Shown: positions 36,216 to 49,895 of the stretch, in pieces
Position numbering within the stretch: position 1 is the first letter of the stretch
Layout: the number at the start of each line of letters is the position of its first letter
DNA from: Mytilisepta virgata
Lineage: Eukaryota > Mollusca > Bivalvia > Mytilida > Mytilidae
Direction of reading: 5' to 3'
Length of the DNA stretch: 64,000 nucleotides
Assembly: GCA_028015205.1 (NCBI GenBank)
Contig: CM051514.1
Coordinates: forward strand, 46,392,150-46,456,149
Made by a program: the position numbers and the translations under genes
Notes under the pieces: model-generated
Seen by the model: the letters and a program-made list of their open reading frames with translations, nothing else
Told to the model about the DNA's origin: nothing
Databases searched by the model: none

Positions 36216-38722
36216 TTTTTTAATTTCTTTTATCATATATTTAGTAGTTAATCCTTACATTTTGAATGTCTAACACAAACGCGTACCTGAAACCCGTATC
36301 GCACACTCCATATCACATACATCGTATCGCATCCCCTGTATGAAGTCTCCAGTTGAAATATACATGTACATGCAGTGTCAACACTGGACCAATATTAGTT
36401 ACTTATGTTGATACGGTAAGTGATACGGATTTTGCCATGTATTATTATCTATGTATTGTGTTTTCTTCCCCGTCACGGTTTTGTCTCTGTCTGTAGATTT
36501 TCATCACCTTGTCTAACTATAACAAACAATGTGAATCTACAATGCTAGATATTTGTTTATTAGTTCGCCTTTCCTGTTATCTTTTAATTGCTAAATAATA
36601 AAAGCTAATTCACCACTAGAAACAGCTTCAATGTAGCATGTTTTATCAAAGTTACAGAAATTATGTTTGGTTGTGTCAAAAAAGTCATACCCCATAGGAT
36701 ATATTGTGGCTTTTGAGGGGCTATATTGCAATTAACTTAGTAAGTGGGCAGTCATTATACCGGCATATATTTCCTATAAAACCGATGTAACCCCACCACA
36801 ACTCGGTGTCTGTACTTAGTCAGACTACCCTGACTCTAAGTTGTTTCTGTGTTTTAGCTCTGTAATGTTATTTTCTCTCGAATGGATGGTGTTGATTAAT
36901 TGGTAGGTCATTGTTGACCTTTCCTGTTATCAGTTTTGTTGCTCGTCTATCAGCTAAAAAAGTATTAAAGGAGCCCAAATTAAAATAACGAAGTTTATTC
37001 CTTTCATGTTACATATTTTGATCCATTTAGAGTTGCTCACAATGTTTGTCTTTTAAAATTATTATTTATATGCTTGTTTTTATGATAGTCATAATTCCAC
37101 CATTCCATCAAGTGTCAGAGATATTTAAAATTGTACGTAAAATATCTGATATTTTTAAAAGTGTCCTTAGAGGTTTTCGTTGAGTATACATGTATTTGTC
37201 AAGAAGATATTCATACACCACCTAAACTATGTTATTCTAACTTGCCTACGTGCATATCATGTGAGCAGTAAATTTATCAAGGGAACAAGACTAAAAGCTT
37301 ATATATAAATACCTAATTCAGGGTTATGTTCATTCATTGTTAATAATATCAGCTATTCATGAACTTATGGTGGTTATCGCGATTTGGATGACAGGTTTCA
37401 AGCTCACAGATCCAAATATCTTCTCTTAGTTTTCTATAGTCCAAATGTAATTAATTAATATCTCATGGACTTCTTGATCGGATTGAAGTATCTGATGTTG
37501 CTTCCTTTAATTTGGAAAGGGTAGATAGGGAGATTTTCGTTTTGAGTTCTTTAGTGTTTGTTCTGCCTTGTCCCATAGGTTTAAAATGGGGAATATTTCT
37601 CATTAAAATGGTCGTTATTTTAGAATTAACTGCAAACCGCATGATCTTTAATAGTTTTGAAATATTAAATCTATTTGCTAGAAAATTATTACGAAATTAA
37701 TTACACTTTATTTTGTTTTAGCTTCAATTTATCTTAACTGCGATTTTTCCTATTTGGTCCATGATCGTTTCATTCATCCATATTTCTAAAATAATTAAAA
37801 CCTCGGAGAGGAAAAAATATTCGCTTCATAGTGAGATTATGCGTGATTTAGTTGGTATTTGAAGTAAAAACTTTAAATTCTTCTTTAAATCAGCTTGACA
37901 AATTTAAGAACCCCATTCTCCATCAAACGTTTTAAATCTATTAGTATTAATAAAACTAATTTAGATCAATGTGACATTCCAGCTGTGAGTTACATTAATT
38001 CCATTTCTACTCTATTTTAAGGAAACCAACCAGTGACACTTAAATCTTGGCATACAAACTGTACTCTTATAAGGAAATGTAATCAAGCGTATTACTTTGT
38101 AATTATATAATTACAGTTAAGGTCACGAAGACATGTATGATTAATGTAATGTTCTAACCGTAGATGTTGTAAAAGAATGCATACGACAAGAGAATGAGCT
38201 CAGTAAAAATGACTTTAAAGCGTCCTTTCAATGCAGGAAAAAAGTAAAAATATAACACAAGAAGTCTTTTTAATCTTATTCGTATAAGTTTTTTTGGTCA
38301 TTTTTGAAAAATGAATCTGGTGTGTACAAGCAACTTTTTCTTATATATTTATCGTTCTCTTAAAACACCTTCCCGTTGTTTATTATTTTATTCATTCTCT
38401 TGAAACACCTTCTTGTTGTTAGCAACTGTTAAGACATTCATATTAATTAAGAAACTAACAAGAAATTAGTAATCCTTTGTTAAAACAATAATCAATCTTG
38501 TCTTGTCATTATTAGATAAGTACACAAAAGGATCATCAAATATTTACTGCTTGTCTACAGATGGTCCTCATAAATCATATATAAAAGTGCAGTTAGCAGC
38601 AGAGAAATATCAAAAGTATCACTTTGTACTTTTACACTCGCTTTCCCACTAATAATCAATCTGATATTTGTTTAGTCGGATCGGATATAGTCTCAAATGA
38701 TTAAAACCCATATCCTGCCATA
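36216..38722. other. Gene-free stretch
   Basis: A two-unit 40-bp duplication around TTCTCTTAAAACACCTTC lies at 38355-38420. Nothing else recognised. Confidence 0.5.
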
Positions 38723-39002
38723 TTAAGGTGGTACCTAACACTACAGGGAGATAACTCTGTAAAATCAGCTAAAAGTTTTAATAACGTTGTGTTGTTAATG
38801 GAATATTAAGCTTTTCAATGATCAGTATTAGTGTTTGTCAAACTGCTATACAATCAGTGTAATTTTTCTGATGAATTGGTTGGTTCAAATGTTTTGAAAT
38901 TTAAAATTTTTGTCAATGGGTCAAAGTAAATACTTTGTCAAAATTTTATGAAAATTAAACGAGCCAAATTAATTTTAGTGAAAGTGTTGGGTACCACCTT
39001 AA
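38723..39002. mobile_element. 280-bp TTAA-bounded MITE, copy 1 of 2
   Basis: Ends TTAAGGTGGTACCTAACAC and the inverse of TTAAGGTGGTACCCAACAC, one mismatch in 19. TTAA stands at both borders, as in piggyBac-type insertions, though TTAA may belong to the inverted repeat. It contains a GGGAGATAACTCTG motif and no frame. Confidence 0.88.
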
Positions 39003-41189
39003 AATACACGTATTTGTTGCTCAGTGTTTTCTTTATTGAATTTTCTACTTGCGGATGTTAGAGTTGTCTCCCATATGCATGAGTTATCTTTCCTGACAGT
39101 AGGTGTCTTGTATTAAACATAAAGGTAAAAAAGTAATTTTAATTTTTATAAAAATGTGGAATTCGGGAAAACCTTAATCAGACATTGAAAAATGTGTGAA
39201 AATATATCCAAGAACTTATCATTAATCTGTGTGGAGTATATTTTTAAGAAGGAAAAATATTTTGCAGAAATATGACAATTTGTCGATATCTATTGAAGAC
39301 ACCTTCTCCAAAGAGCAGACAACTCTGTAAATGGGAGTCAACCTATATGTGATACTGAAATGGACAAGAATTACATAAACATAAAGAGGAAAAACAGTTG
39401 ACGTGCACTTTGTTTATTAGAGACTTTAATGGTCTTACGTTGATTTGTTGACCCCGTACATTTATGTGTTCGGCCATTTAGTCGTGGCTTGTGGATTTAT
39501 CATTGAAAGTTTTACCACAACCCCTTGATGAATATGTTTAAAGTATATAATGAGGCTGTCACTGACGTACTCTCAAAATCCGTCGTTTTCGTATTTATTG
39601 AGCTTTTAGAAAATCAAATATTTTCTTTTTTTAAACTTTAGATCCTCGGTGTTGAAGATATTGTAAATTACTTCACAGCATTTGGCTTTTGTTATATCTA
39701 TTTCCCCTTAAAAACCAATTTTTAACTTGCATAAGTACACAAAACCAGAATTAAATATAAATGGCATTGCATTCTTTCACTATCGGGAACAAAGTTAAAT
39801 GATTTCAGTTAATACGGTTCTGTTTTGTAGATATGTTTTACATCGCCTAAACTAGTCACACCAGGCTGTGGGTATTCTCGAAACAATGTCAATATAAGCA
39901 ATAATGCTGATATATTTAAATCATATTTCATGACTTCCTGGGCATAAATACCTGTATTATCGGACGAGAGAATATTAATGCTAGTGTTATTTTGAACACT
40001 TAGTCATTAATACTCGTGTTATTGGACGGGTGAATATTAATACCTGCGTTATTGGACGGGTGAACATTAAATACTTATTAACTGGGTATGAGGAGAATAG
40101 TAAATTTATTGTCTCCGAGATACCAACTATTGCCTCGAGGCGTATACAGCCAATAAGTGTTTTATTATATCAAAAGACAATTTACTGGTGCATAGATTCC
40201 ACTACTATTCATCGGTCACTATAATACAGTGTTTTTTTTACGGATGAACACTAATACCCGTTTTATATAAATCGTTCCGGTGACATTAATGCCAGTGTTA
40301 ATGGACGGAAGTAACATTAACACAGAAAATTGACGGACTCTACAGGCATATTTCCACAAAGTAACTCTCAGTGTCAATAACGTGGAAATATTCGTGATAA
40401 ATATAAACAATTATTTTCTCTTATATTATTTCTAAATATACTGTATAATTTGATGACAAGCCGATATCATCAATGATACGTGAAACTATCGATATAAGTA
40501 TAATATTTTCCCCCTTTTATAACTATTAAAATTTCAAATAAATAAATTTGAATGCATTGCTCTTCCAAGTTGTTGACAAAATGACACTTCGTCTGGAATA
40601 TTAACTTTAATTTGTCGCATTCACATTGTTATGGAAACTGTATATTGAAAACGTACACCTGAACGTTATAATAGTTAAAAATAAATGATTTAGCCAATCA
40701 CATTTAAGCATTCAAATTTTGGTGTTCGAAACAATTAGAGAATATAGATGGAATACAAAATTTGAATTTGTTGAATTAAGAAGTTAAAGTGTAAATAAGA
40801 TGTCAGATGAAGATAGCATAAAACGTACAACAATGACCTGAAAAATCAATATGAAAATCAATGTATTTAGTAGGTCATTATATTGTGATTTATTCTGGTG
40901 ATGGCATTCAAAGAGAAAACAGTAATATGACTGTTACATATGGAACTATATAAAATATGATGTTTTCTGTATAATCAATCGTTTTTGTTTCAAATTTTTA
41001 TTGGAAACTTGAACTGTTTTTTCAGGTGAGTCATTTCAATATTGTTTTTTTATTTTATTTTTTGAAGTCACGTTTCTAAAACTGATTGTTATATTGTAAA
41101 TGTAAACCATCATATTACTTATACTTTATCTCAGAAATTATTTTCAATTTTAAATATATATTTTAAATTTAAATTAAAAAGAGGGTCAG
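39003..41189. other. Gene-free stretch
   Basis: Contains the degenerate repeat at 39957-40330 (listed). No gene recognised. Confidence 0.5.
39957..40330 (+). repeat. Degenerate 32-33-bp tandem repeat
   Basis: Units around TTATTGGACGGGTGAATATT recur at 40018 and 40050, with weaker units before them (TTATCGGACGAGAGAATATT) and again at 40240-40330 (GTTAATGGACGGAAGTAACA). Confidence 0.6.
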
Positions 41190-41210
41190 GATGTGGTCTT
41201 TAGACTAAAG

Positions 41211-41635
41211 AATGTGGCTTAGAATTAAAGAACTCAGAATAATGGCCTTAAAATTAAAGAATTCAGAATACGGGCCTTAAAAATAAATAATTCAGAATAC
41301 GGGCCTTAAAAATAAAGAATTCAGAATACCTTCCTTAAAAATAAAGATTTCAGAATACGGGCCTCAAAAATAAAGAATTCAGAATACAATTCAGAATACG
41401 TGCCTTAAAAATAAATAATTCAGAATACGGGCCTTAAAATTAAAGAATTCAGAATACCGGCCTTAAAAATAAAGAATTCAGAATACCTGCCTGAAAAATA
41501 AAGAATTCAGAATACGGGCCTTAAAAATAAATAATTCAGAATACGGGCCTTAAAAATAAAGAATTCAGAATACGGGCCTTAAAAATAAAGAATTCAGAAT
41601 ACGGGCCTTAAAAATAAAGAATAGAGAATAATGAT
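41211..41635 (+). repeat. 29-bp minisatellite, about 14 units
   Basis: CAGAAT recurs every 29 bases from 41235 to 41595 with one out-of-step 12-base insertion at 41380-41392. The unit reads about CAGAATACGGGCCTTAAAAA followed by TAAAGAATT, so most junctions carry GAATTC. Units differ by a few bases. Confidence 0.93.
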
Positions 41636-41759
41636 GTTCTATATATATAGTTTAAAGAATAATTTAAAAATGGATAAAGGATTTGAAGAAATATCATTAA
41701 TTACATAAAATGGAAACTGTAGAGAATAAAAAAAATTTATCTTAATACATTTTGTATTA

Positions 41760-42120
41760 GACCGCCTCGGTGGTCTCGTCGTAGCGTGATCGCCCCGAGT
41801 GCGGAAGGTCGCGGGTTCGATCCCCGGCCGGGTCAAACCAAAGACATTAAAATTGGTATTTGCTGCTTATCCGCCAAGCACGCGGCATCTAGGAGTAAGA
41901 GCAAAGACTGGTCGGCTCGGAGTCAGTATAATGTGTCCGATTGAGGTGTTATGTCTTCCTGCGGACAGTAACTTCGTGAGCTAGCACATTAAAAATCCGA
42001 CTTAGCGTGTCGGTCTAGTACAAAGCAGGGATCATATTCATTATCATATCAACATGTTCTCGTCCTGATATGCACCTGGTTGCCACTGGACGTTAAACAA
42101 TAATTCATCCATCATCCTTC
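41760..42120 (+). mobile_element. SINE family 2, full copy with perfect 12-bp TSD
   Basis: tRNA-like head (CCTCGGTGGTCTCGTCGTAG, B box GGTTCGATCCC), then a long body and a TCCATC-rich tail. CATTTTGTATTA is duplicated exactly at 41748-41759 and 42121-42132. The head is close to a Gly-type tRNA in shape; the anticodon assignment is uncertain. No protein is encoded. Confidence 0.93.
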
Positions 42121-42132
42121 CATTTTGTATTA

Positions 42133-43299
42133 ATATACTTCAAACAATTATTCAAGGGACACATATGTCACTTTCACCTCAAACCTTAACAAAACTACAG
42201 TTAAACTCTCTTTATCTTTGCATATTTAAATTTCTGACCTAAAATTTTTCAACGTGACTAGATTGTACAGAATAAAATGGGTTTTTAATTGAACAGAGAA
42301 AACGGGGAAAGACTATCATATATATTGTAGTGATCCAATTTAATTGTTTAAACATTGCTTGTTAGCATATTATTTACTTAGTTATTATTTTACGACATTG
42401 AGCACTGATGATGAGACCAATTATTGAACGGTTCATAGACAGTTTATCAAACATGGAATCCGATGATTGTTTTTGTTTTTTAAAGTTTAAATTTACCGAT
42501 TGAACTGAAATCTTAATTGAATATCAAGCTATTGTAATCGCGCTTTGGCATAAAATGTTTTTGTTCTGGAATGAAGGTGAGATGAACCATGATCAGTGTA
42601 CAAGCTGATACAGAAGGCTAAATTTTCCATGCCTTTATTCTACTACAAAACACAAGTCGTATATATATATACTACTGTATACCCTTTGTGATCCGCTCAC
42701 CCCCCCCCACCCAAATCATTCAATCGTTTAGAACGTATTTAAACGCGTAATGTCAAACAATAATTTCAAAATTATTTCTTTATACCAAGACTGCTGTATC
42801 AAATCGGATTTGAGAAACTTTGTTTCCTTTACAAATGGCATTTTTATTTAATTTAATTCAAATTTACCATAAACATTCACGATATAACAATGTTTAACCA
42901 CCTACAAGGCTATAAGGCAGATGTTTCATCACGATTATAGATTTAAAATAAAACATTAACAAGATCTTTATTTACCAGAAACTTAAATGTCAATAAGCAT
43001 GGAACTGTTATAGACAGAATATGCCTTTAATGCACTTTTATTAAATGTAAGCCCCGTTCTCTACGATGCAGGACTAACAATTAATTTGATCGGACGATTT
43101 CCCAGTAGATTTCATTCATATACCACTTCTAATAAGTTACTCATGTACTTTTATGTGAACAAAAAGGTATGCCTAGCATAACGGAAAAGCATTGCCTGTA
43201 AAATTTTGAAAGCACACTGTACTTGCAATGTATATTTTCTATAGCCCTTTATATCCAAATTTAGCTAAAATTTATAGTAATTGAAAAAAAACCAACTTA
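42133..43299. other. Gene-free stretch
   Basis: A copy of repeat subfamily 2 lies at 42380-42465 (listed) and a C-rich run at 42700. Nothing else seen. Confidence 0.5.
42380..42465 (+). repeat. Hammerhead-repeat relative, subfamily 2, copy 3
   Basis: ACGACATTGAGCACTGATGA, GATGAGACCAATTATTGAAC and CGGTTCATAGACAG follow the order of the copies at 18919 and 21592. The core is not canonical. Confidence 0.5.
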
Positions 43300-43605
43300 A
43301 TACTGAATCGATACCACTGCTGGTGGACTCAAAGTCTTAGAGGGTATCATCCGGTCAGTTGATAGTTTTCAATACCAACCTGAAATTGATACTTTACATT
43401 TACTGTTGCAAACATGTTAAATTTGTGAAAACTAATGTGCATAGCTCCGTCCGTTAATGGTTTTGGTATTATCCTTTTGATCATTTTGCATTTTTGAATT
43501 TGCTCTTAAGCGTGTTTGACTTGATTTTGGTTTTCAACATTTTAGGCCTTGGGTACACTGATGAGTCGTAAATCAATGAAATGTACACATAAAATTTGTA
43601 ACACA
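43300..43605 (+). repeat. Hammerhead-like repeat, copy E
   Basis: Full-length copy: GCTGGTGGACTCAAAGTC, ACTAATGTGCATAGCTCCGT and the core at 43558-43590. Stem II 3' strand is mutated (CAAT) and most of stem III is deleted, so it cannot be active as written. Confidence 0.75.
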
Positions 43606-43696
43606 GAATTCCTTAATACATGTACATGTACATTTAATAAAGAACATTAGTAATTTATCTCTGACAAAAAAATATATACGGGAGATATACAGAATT

Positions 43697-43790
43697 TCGG
43701 GTAATTCTCCGCATTGTTCTATTCGGTGCAATAATATGAATTCAAAATGATTTGAATTCGCCTAATTAAACGCTGCGCCGAATTACCCGA
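43697..43790. repeat. 94-bp inverted-repeat segment
   Basis: TCGGGTAATTC and GAATTACCCGA are exact inverses at the two ends, with an inner GAATTCAAA...TTTGAATTC pair. Possibly a tiny MITE; no second copy seen. Confidence 0.45.
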
Positions 43791-45142
43791 CAACATAGAA
43801 ATTGTAATTATTTACGTTTGAACCTCGCGGTTAAAGAAAGCAATTTTATTACCTTCCATGGGTATGTTTGATAGGGGAGATAACTGCCTTATTTTTGTCA
43901 TTAATACATGTAATAATGCTTTGCAATGTGATGTGTAATTGGGGAATAGTGCGTATTAGAGTTTTTATTAGTGACCTATTGTCGTTTTTATAGGTGCAAT
44001 GGAGCCATGAATTTAAGTATTTAACAAAATTTGTACTCCATAAATTGATCATACTATAAACTTATAGAAGGTCCAATAATAAAAATATTTTTCACTGGAA
44101 TAGGAGGTTAACAAACAGAAAGATAAATTAATCCACAGTAAAAACTAACTGGAAATAAATGGATCCACAATCAGATGAAAGAAATGACGGATTTTTATTC
44201 GTAGTATCGTTATACAATGATTTTACTGCGATTCAAATTTCCTTAAATTGAAATGATAACATTGATGTTACATGGAAATAAATCTTCATGTCTCATGGGA
44301 AATCAACTCCGAAAACCGTTAGATTGGGGTTAACTATTTTAGTTTGAATCTGAGGCAATAAAGGATAAAATAAATTGCATTTGATAAAATATTACATCGA
44401 TGTATTAATGATATATTTCAAGCCAAATGGCTATGCCAAATGTTACAACTCAATTTTAACAGTTAAAGGTACAACCCAAGAGATACCGATTTAAATTTCA
44501 GAATACGAAGCTTTTACTATTAAAATATAGATGAATTATGCTGACAATGTACGTAGGTGGTTTAATTGGGTTTTTATATGGTGTTGGCCAGTTTTTATTG
44601 GCGGAGGAATCAGCGACACCCGAACAGAATTACATGTCCTGACAAAATATCAACAAACACGTAAACCATTTTGTTTTCGTCTTCTTAGCCAATATGATTG
44701 TTCCCGTTGTTTTGTTATACAAGGAAAGTATAATTCTAAACCTGAATGACTGATCAGATACATAATTTATATTATACATGTATGTTAAAATCTCTTGGTT
44801 CGGTTAGATATGCATAATACATACAAAATTGATTTAGTATATAAAAATTCCACAATTTTATATGGCTTTTTGATTGAATGACAATTTCATATTTAAAATC
44901 ACTGTGTCGTTTTGGTTAATTTTATTTAAAACACAAGAATATTTTTATTGTTTTAAGTTTTGTAATTTAGGTAAACTAATATTTACGTATGCATTTTATT
45001 GTATAAAAAATTTTTGAAAAAAACCTATAACCAATTTTTCTTTTTACTATCTGATTAGTACACCTACATGTATCAAACAATTTCACGAATCTTACCTACA
45101 TTTTCACAATTGAGCATGTAGGAACACAGGTGCTATACTTAT
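43791..45142. other. Gene-free stretch
   Basis: No repeat or gene recognised. Confidence 0.5.
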
Positions 45143-45591
45143 GGATGATGGACTAAGTTTAATCATCCAGTGTCAATTATTATAGGGGTAATAGGATGAG
45201 AACATGTTGATGCGATATGAATATGAACCCGGCTTTGTAGTAGACAGACACGCAGAGCCGTGCTAGCTCACGAAGTAACAGTTTGCAGTAGGACATGCGT
45301 AATAGGATGAGAACATGTTGGTGCGATATGAATATGAACCCTTACTTTGTACTAGACCGACACGCAGAGCCGTGCTAGTTCACGAAGTAACAGTTTGGAG
45401 TAAGGCATATCACCCCACTCGGAAAAATTATACTGACCTCGAGCCGACTAGTCTTTGTTCTTACTCCTAGATGCCGCGTACTTGGCGGAGAAGCAGCAAA
45501 TACCAGTTTTATAGTATTTGGTTTGACCTCGCCGGGTAACGAACCTGCGACCCCCGCTCTCTAGGCGAGCACTAGACCACCGAGGCGGTTG
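45143..45591 (-). mobile_element. SINE family 2, reverse copy with internal 111-bp duplication
   Basis: Reverse of the copies at 41760 and 61211: head at 45591, tail near 45143 (GGATGATGGA). The segment starting AATAGGATGAGAACATGTTG occurs at 45190 and again at 45301, so the 3' body is partly duplicated in tandem. Confidence 0.88.
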
Positions 45592-47006
45592 TATCGGTAT
45601 TCAGTAAAATTAGCATACTACATTGTTATTTAATGTTTAAATTGGTTATGAAATTGTTGTTTATAGTAAGTTGATGTGAACTAAAATGTCTAAAATTTAA
45701 TGTTGGTCTAAGTAACAATGCAAAAAGGCCCATGAATCATAAGAAGTGATATTTTAATCCTTAAATGCACGTTTATAAAATAATGTTAAAAACGTGCCAT
45801 GATGCCAGATATTTCGCCAACTTCATAACATCAAAATGCGAAAGAAAAAAAAAATTAACATGAAATTTCATATCAATTTACAACTGTCACACATGATTAC
45901 TTTTAAGAACTTATTTTTCAGATATAAATGATGTTTACCATTATTATGGATAGTATTTTTAATAATTATCTTTTTGAGGAACGGTTTTGTTCCCTTATGT
46001 TGGCCATTTCCGCTTTCCATCTACATGTATTTCGTCTGTGCGAAAATTAATCAGTAATACAGAACGGTGTAGGATAAGGGAATTGCAACATATGTATAAT
46101 GTTTTTTAATTATAAGAAACGTCACAAGCTTCAACCGTTGTTTCTGACAGAAAATTTCCCCAATCCTATATCTGAACGAAAGATTGTAATAATCCATTGT
46201 AATTAGATTCTTGTCGCCTTAACATGTCAAAAATTCCATAACAGAGAAACAATCTTCTAATTTTAGTTTTAATTTTATTTTAAATCATCCGTACACGAAA
46301 GTCTTTGACTTTTCAACAGAGTATAAACTCGTAATCGTTAAACTCTTGTCTTGAATAGAATTGAAGTTTAGGAGTGTTCCATATTTGAACCGGAAGCGAT
46401 GAAAACAATCTATTTTCAATTTAGTTCAAATTGAATGAAGAATTAAGTAAGAGATATAATGATATTATCCAGATAAGATTTCCGTATAATTGAAATTTGT
46501 AAAACAATATTCTTAAATACTTGTACTGAATTGTACCATGTCACACAAGAAGGAATACGGGAGAATGGTAAATGATCAATAAATAAATAATAAAGAAAAA
46601 TAATATGAAAAATGTTAAAAACAACCGTCAACAAATTTTCTGATTTATTTAGACTAATATGCTCGGTTTCTGATCTGATCAAAATTAACTAATAAACGCC
46701 TAATGACTTGTGTCTTTGACGGAAAACACATGTAAACCTTTCCGGAGCAAATCCCTACACATACATGCCAAATATTTAAGGGACACTTTAGTGATACCAA
46801 TTTTGTTGATATTTCACCAACTCTCATCACAGCAATGTTGACGGCCAATGGTGTCACTCCCACTCTGTGTGTGGGAATTATCGTTACTTCAATACTCTTC
46901 TGACAATATTTATTTGTCATTTTTTCTGATTAAATGAGAAAAACTCATAACTTTAACATATTTAGATAAAACAGATGACAGGAATGATACCCGTCCGATA
47001 TGGATT
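45592..47006. other. Gene-free stretch
   Basis: Nothing recognised; the frames at 46443-46920 on the minus strand have no domain I know. Confidence 0.5.
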
Positions 47007-47372
47007 TAGTATGTTCGCTCCTCTTGTTTTTGAATTTTTACCATATATTTGGAATCCTCTGGTTTTATCCATGTAGTGCCATTAAAAAAATTTCCCTGCC
47101 AACCCCTACTTTTCGTTTCATAATTTTATTACATATAGTTTAAAAAGCCATATTTGAAAATCCTATAAAATCCTTGTTATTTTTTCATACTTTTTTAAAG
47201 AAAAAAGGGTGCCAATGTTAAATGTATGAAAAGTCTAGAAAGAATTATTTCCCGCCAAATTTTCAATGGCCTATATCTTGAAAACAAGCACACGGACCCT
47301 TCATTATTTTCTGCTTTTTTTAGTTCCTTTACTTATATAATATCAATTTATAACATGATGATGGGTTATTAG
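47007..47372 (+). mobile_element. MITE, copy 3 of 3 (diverged)
   Basis: Follows the order of the element at 3891: GGAATCCTCTGGTTTTATCC, CCAACCCCTACTTTTCG, AAATCCTTGTTATTTTTTCA and AATGGCCTATATCTTGAAAA. The left terminus is decayed and the right one not identifiable. Confidence 0.75.
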
Positions 47373-47884
47373 CTTTTTACACATAATGCAAAAATAATCA
47401 TATTAAGTACTATATGATAATATGTGTTATTATTTCGGATTTCTACCTTTTAGTCACAACTTACGAGTTGCACCATTTAATTCCATGAATATGTGTATCT
47501 GGTAAATGAAAATTGGCAGAATATCTTCCCAGCGGTAAGGGATAATAATTTTCAATTTAATTTTTAGTCCGTATAATTCAGAAGTTAACGTTGTCTTATA
47601 AATCCTCAAAATTCTTAAATGTAATGCACATCTTATGCATGAAAATTTGTATCAAAGAATTTATTAAAATGTTGTTGGCGTGGCCTATGATGCGAGCACA
47701 GCAATAGCCCTTTCCAGAAACTCATTTCTGGTATCATGATTCTGACTCGAACGAAACCTTTTCTAGCCTAAGTATGTAGCACAACATGGCCATGTTCGCT
47801 TTAACAAATAAATTCACTTCGGATTGCATAGTGGCTGCCCCATTAAACAAAAGCTTTTATAAATATCTATAGCGCTCGCTGCGC

Positions 47885-48165
47885 TGAGTCGATACCGCTG
47901 CTGGTGGACTCAAAGTCCCTGAGGTTATCACCCATTCAATTGCTAGTATTTCTGTAATAGCCCAAAATTTATACTTTAAACTCACTGTTTCAAAAATGTT
48001 AAATTTTGTAAAACTAAGGAATATCTCCCTCGTGCATAGCTCTGTCCTTAGATGGTTTTGGTGATTGGAATTTATGATTTGCTCTTCAACTTTTTGGGCA
48101 CAACTGATGAGTCATAAATCGACGGAATGTGCACATCTTGTGCATCAAAATTTGTAGCAAAGAAC
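47885..48165 (+). repeat. Hammerhead-like repeat, copy F
   Basis: Full-length copy starting CGATACCGCTGCTGGTGGAC. Core at 48104-48146: CTGATGA and stem III AUGUGC/GUGCAU are kept, but stem II has one mismatch and GAAA reads GGAA. Confidence 0.78.
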
Positions 48166-49886
48166 TACAACGTATGGAAGCGTGTTTTAGTGGACGGACA
48201 CCACAAAAATTGTGCATTTTTTCAACATTTATAATCTTGGTTGATTCAAGTTACAGTTTAAAAGTTATAACATGCAAATTACCTTAACACTATATAGAAA
48301 AATCTTCCACTGCTAACACGAAAATGCTCCGAACTTCATTTAGGGTTATGTAGCCACGGTGCAATAATAATCAAAACTTTTCCCACTGTTGACCGTTGCA
48401 ATGTTTAAACCACAATGACTTATTTTTTAGTTAACATTCTTTAAAAAAAAATAAGTGGGAAAAATTAAAATGAAAATAAAGAGAAAAAACAGCAATCAAA
48501 ATAGAGATTGCGTTCTGCCATCGAGGGGTCGGGGAACTCTGATCTCTCCAAAATGCGAGTATTCTTCAGTTTAGATTTTGCCTGCCAGGACTTAATTTAA
48601 AGAAGGCTAATTACAGATTAAATAAATAAAAAAAATTATCTGTAGGTTATTCAAGGTTGATAAATCTCTGAGGTTTTAATTAAACATTAACTGCAACCAG
48701 CAATGAATAGTTAATCAGAATTTGTAAGTAATTAGCAGTTTCCGATAACATGATTCCAAGGACGTAGAATTAGTGATTAGTACGATTGGTATAATTTATA
48801 GCGAGTTTAGCATGGAATAGCAATCAGTGTCTTATGTTATTGGTCAGTGGTATTTTGTAATTATATACAAGTGCTACTTTTTAATTAATTAACTGCATTC
48901 TGGTAGGAAAATACTTTGTTTTGAGGATAAGTGTTAATGACGTTAATGACGAAAGTGCATAAAAGAATTTTTTTGTTGGAAATATTGCGGAAATCATAAT
49001 ATCGTAAGTAATACTTTTAACATGTTTAATATTATCTGATAATTTGAAAAAAACTACCATTTGATTTCATGAAAGACTAGGTAAGGAAAATCCGAGGGAC
49101 CATCCAACAGACAAGGGCGACAGCAAGATGGGGAGGGACGAGCACAAACAAACACAAGAACTACAAACTGACTTATTATCTAAATGAACATTTTCTTTTT
49201 TTTTATTTTATTTTACTGATTCGGCCTCTGGGTTGTTGTCTAGACATTTATCCCACGTTTTATTCGCTCAATAAACTAATACGTTATGAAGCAGAACCAG
49301 ATGCCAAAATGACAGAGTGTGGCAGCATAAAAAATATCTGAGGACAGGGTTAGGTATAAGGGAAAATATGTATTGCTTAAAAAATAATCCAAATTTTATA
49401 ACATATGAAAATTTCAGTATAAATGAATGAACGATATCTGAGCCTAAAAACAAAGTAGCCCATTCACGGTAAAATACCAGTTTGATACACTATCAATAAT
49501 ATACATGTAAGAAAATAAAATAGAATGATTTATTCAAATGGTTCTGTAGTGAAACATATACAATGCAGTCGATTCTATATTAGTAAAATTAGCAACAGCT
49601 TTTAACATAAATAAATAAATATTACAGGTTATGATAATTTGTAACAGAACAAGCATATTCTTTATTTTAGCCCATATTGAATATTTCTTCCTTTTATTTC
49701 AAAAATCCATTTTCATTTAAAATATTTTTCCAATTATCCCATATGGGTAATCTTATTAGTTCAAGTGATAAGAGACATTTTCGAGCATTTCTGAAAAATC
49801 CGATTTGAATACTTAAAGCTAGAATCATCAGAAAACCCTGAAATAGAAGACGTGTAATACAACTCGATCCGAATGGTGTACGTATG
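48166..49886. other. Gene-free stretch
   Basis: AT-rich; nothing recognised. Confidence 0.5.
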
Positions 49887-49895
49887 TTAATACGG

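Noticed and set aside
41760..41835. Possible genuine Gly-type tRNA gene
   Set aside because: Same reasoning: it is the head of SINE family 2, found in three copies with the same downstream body.
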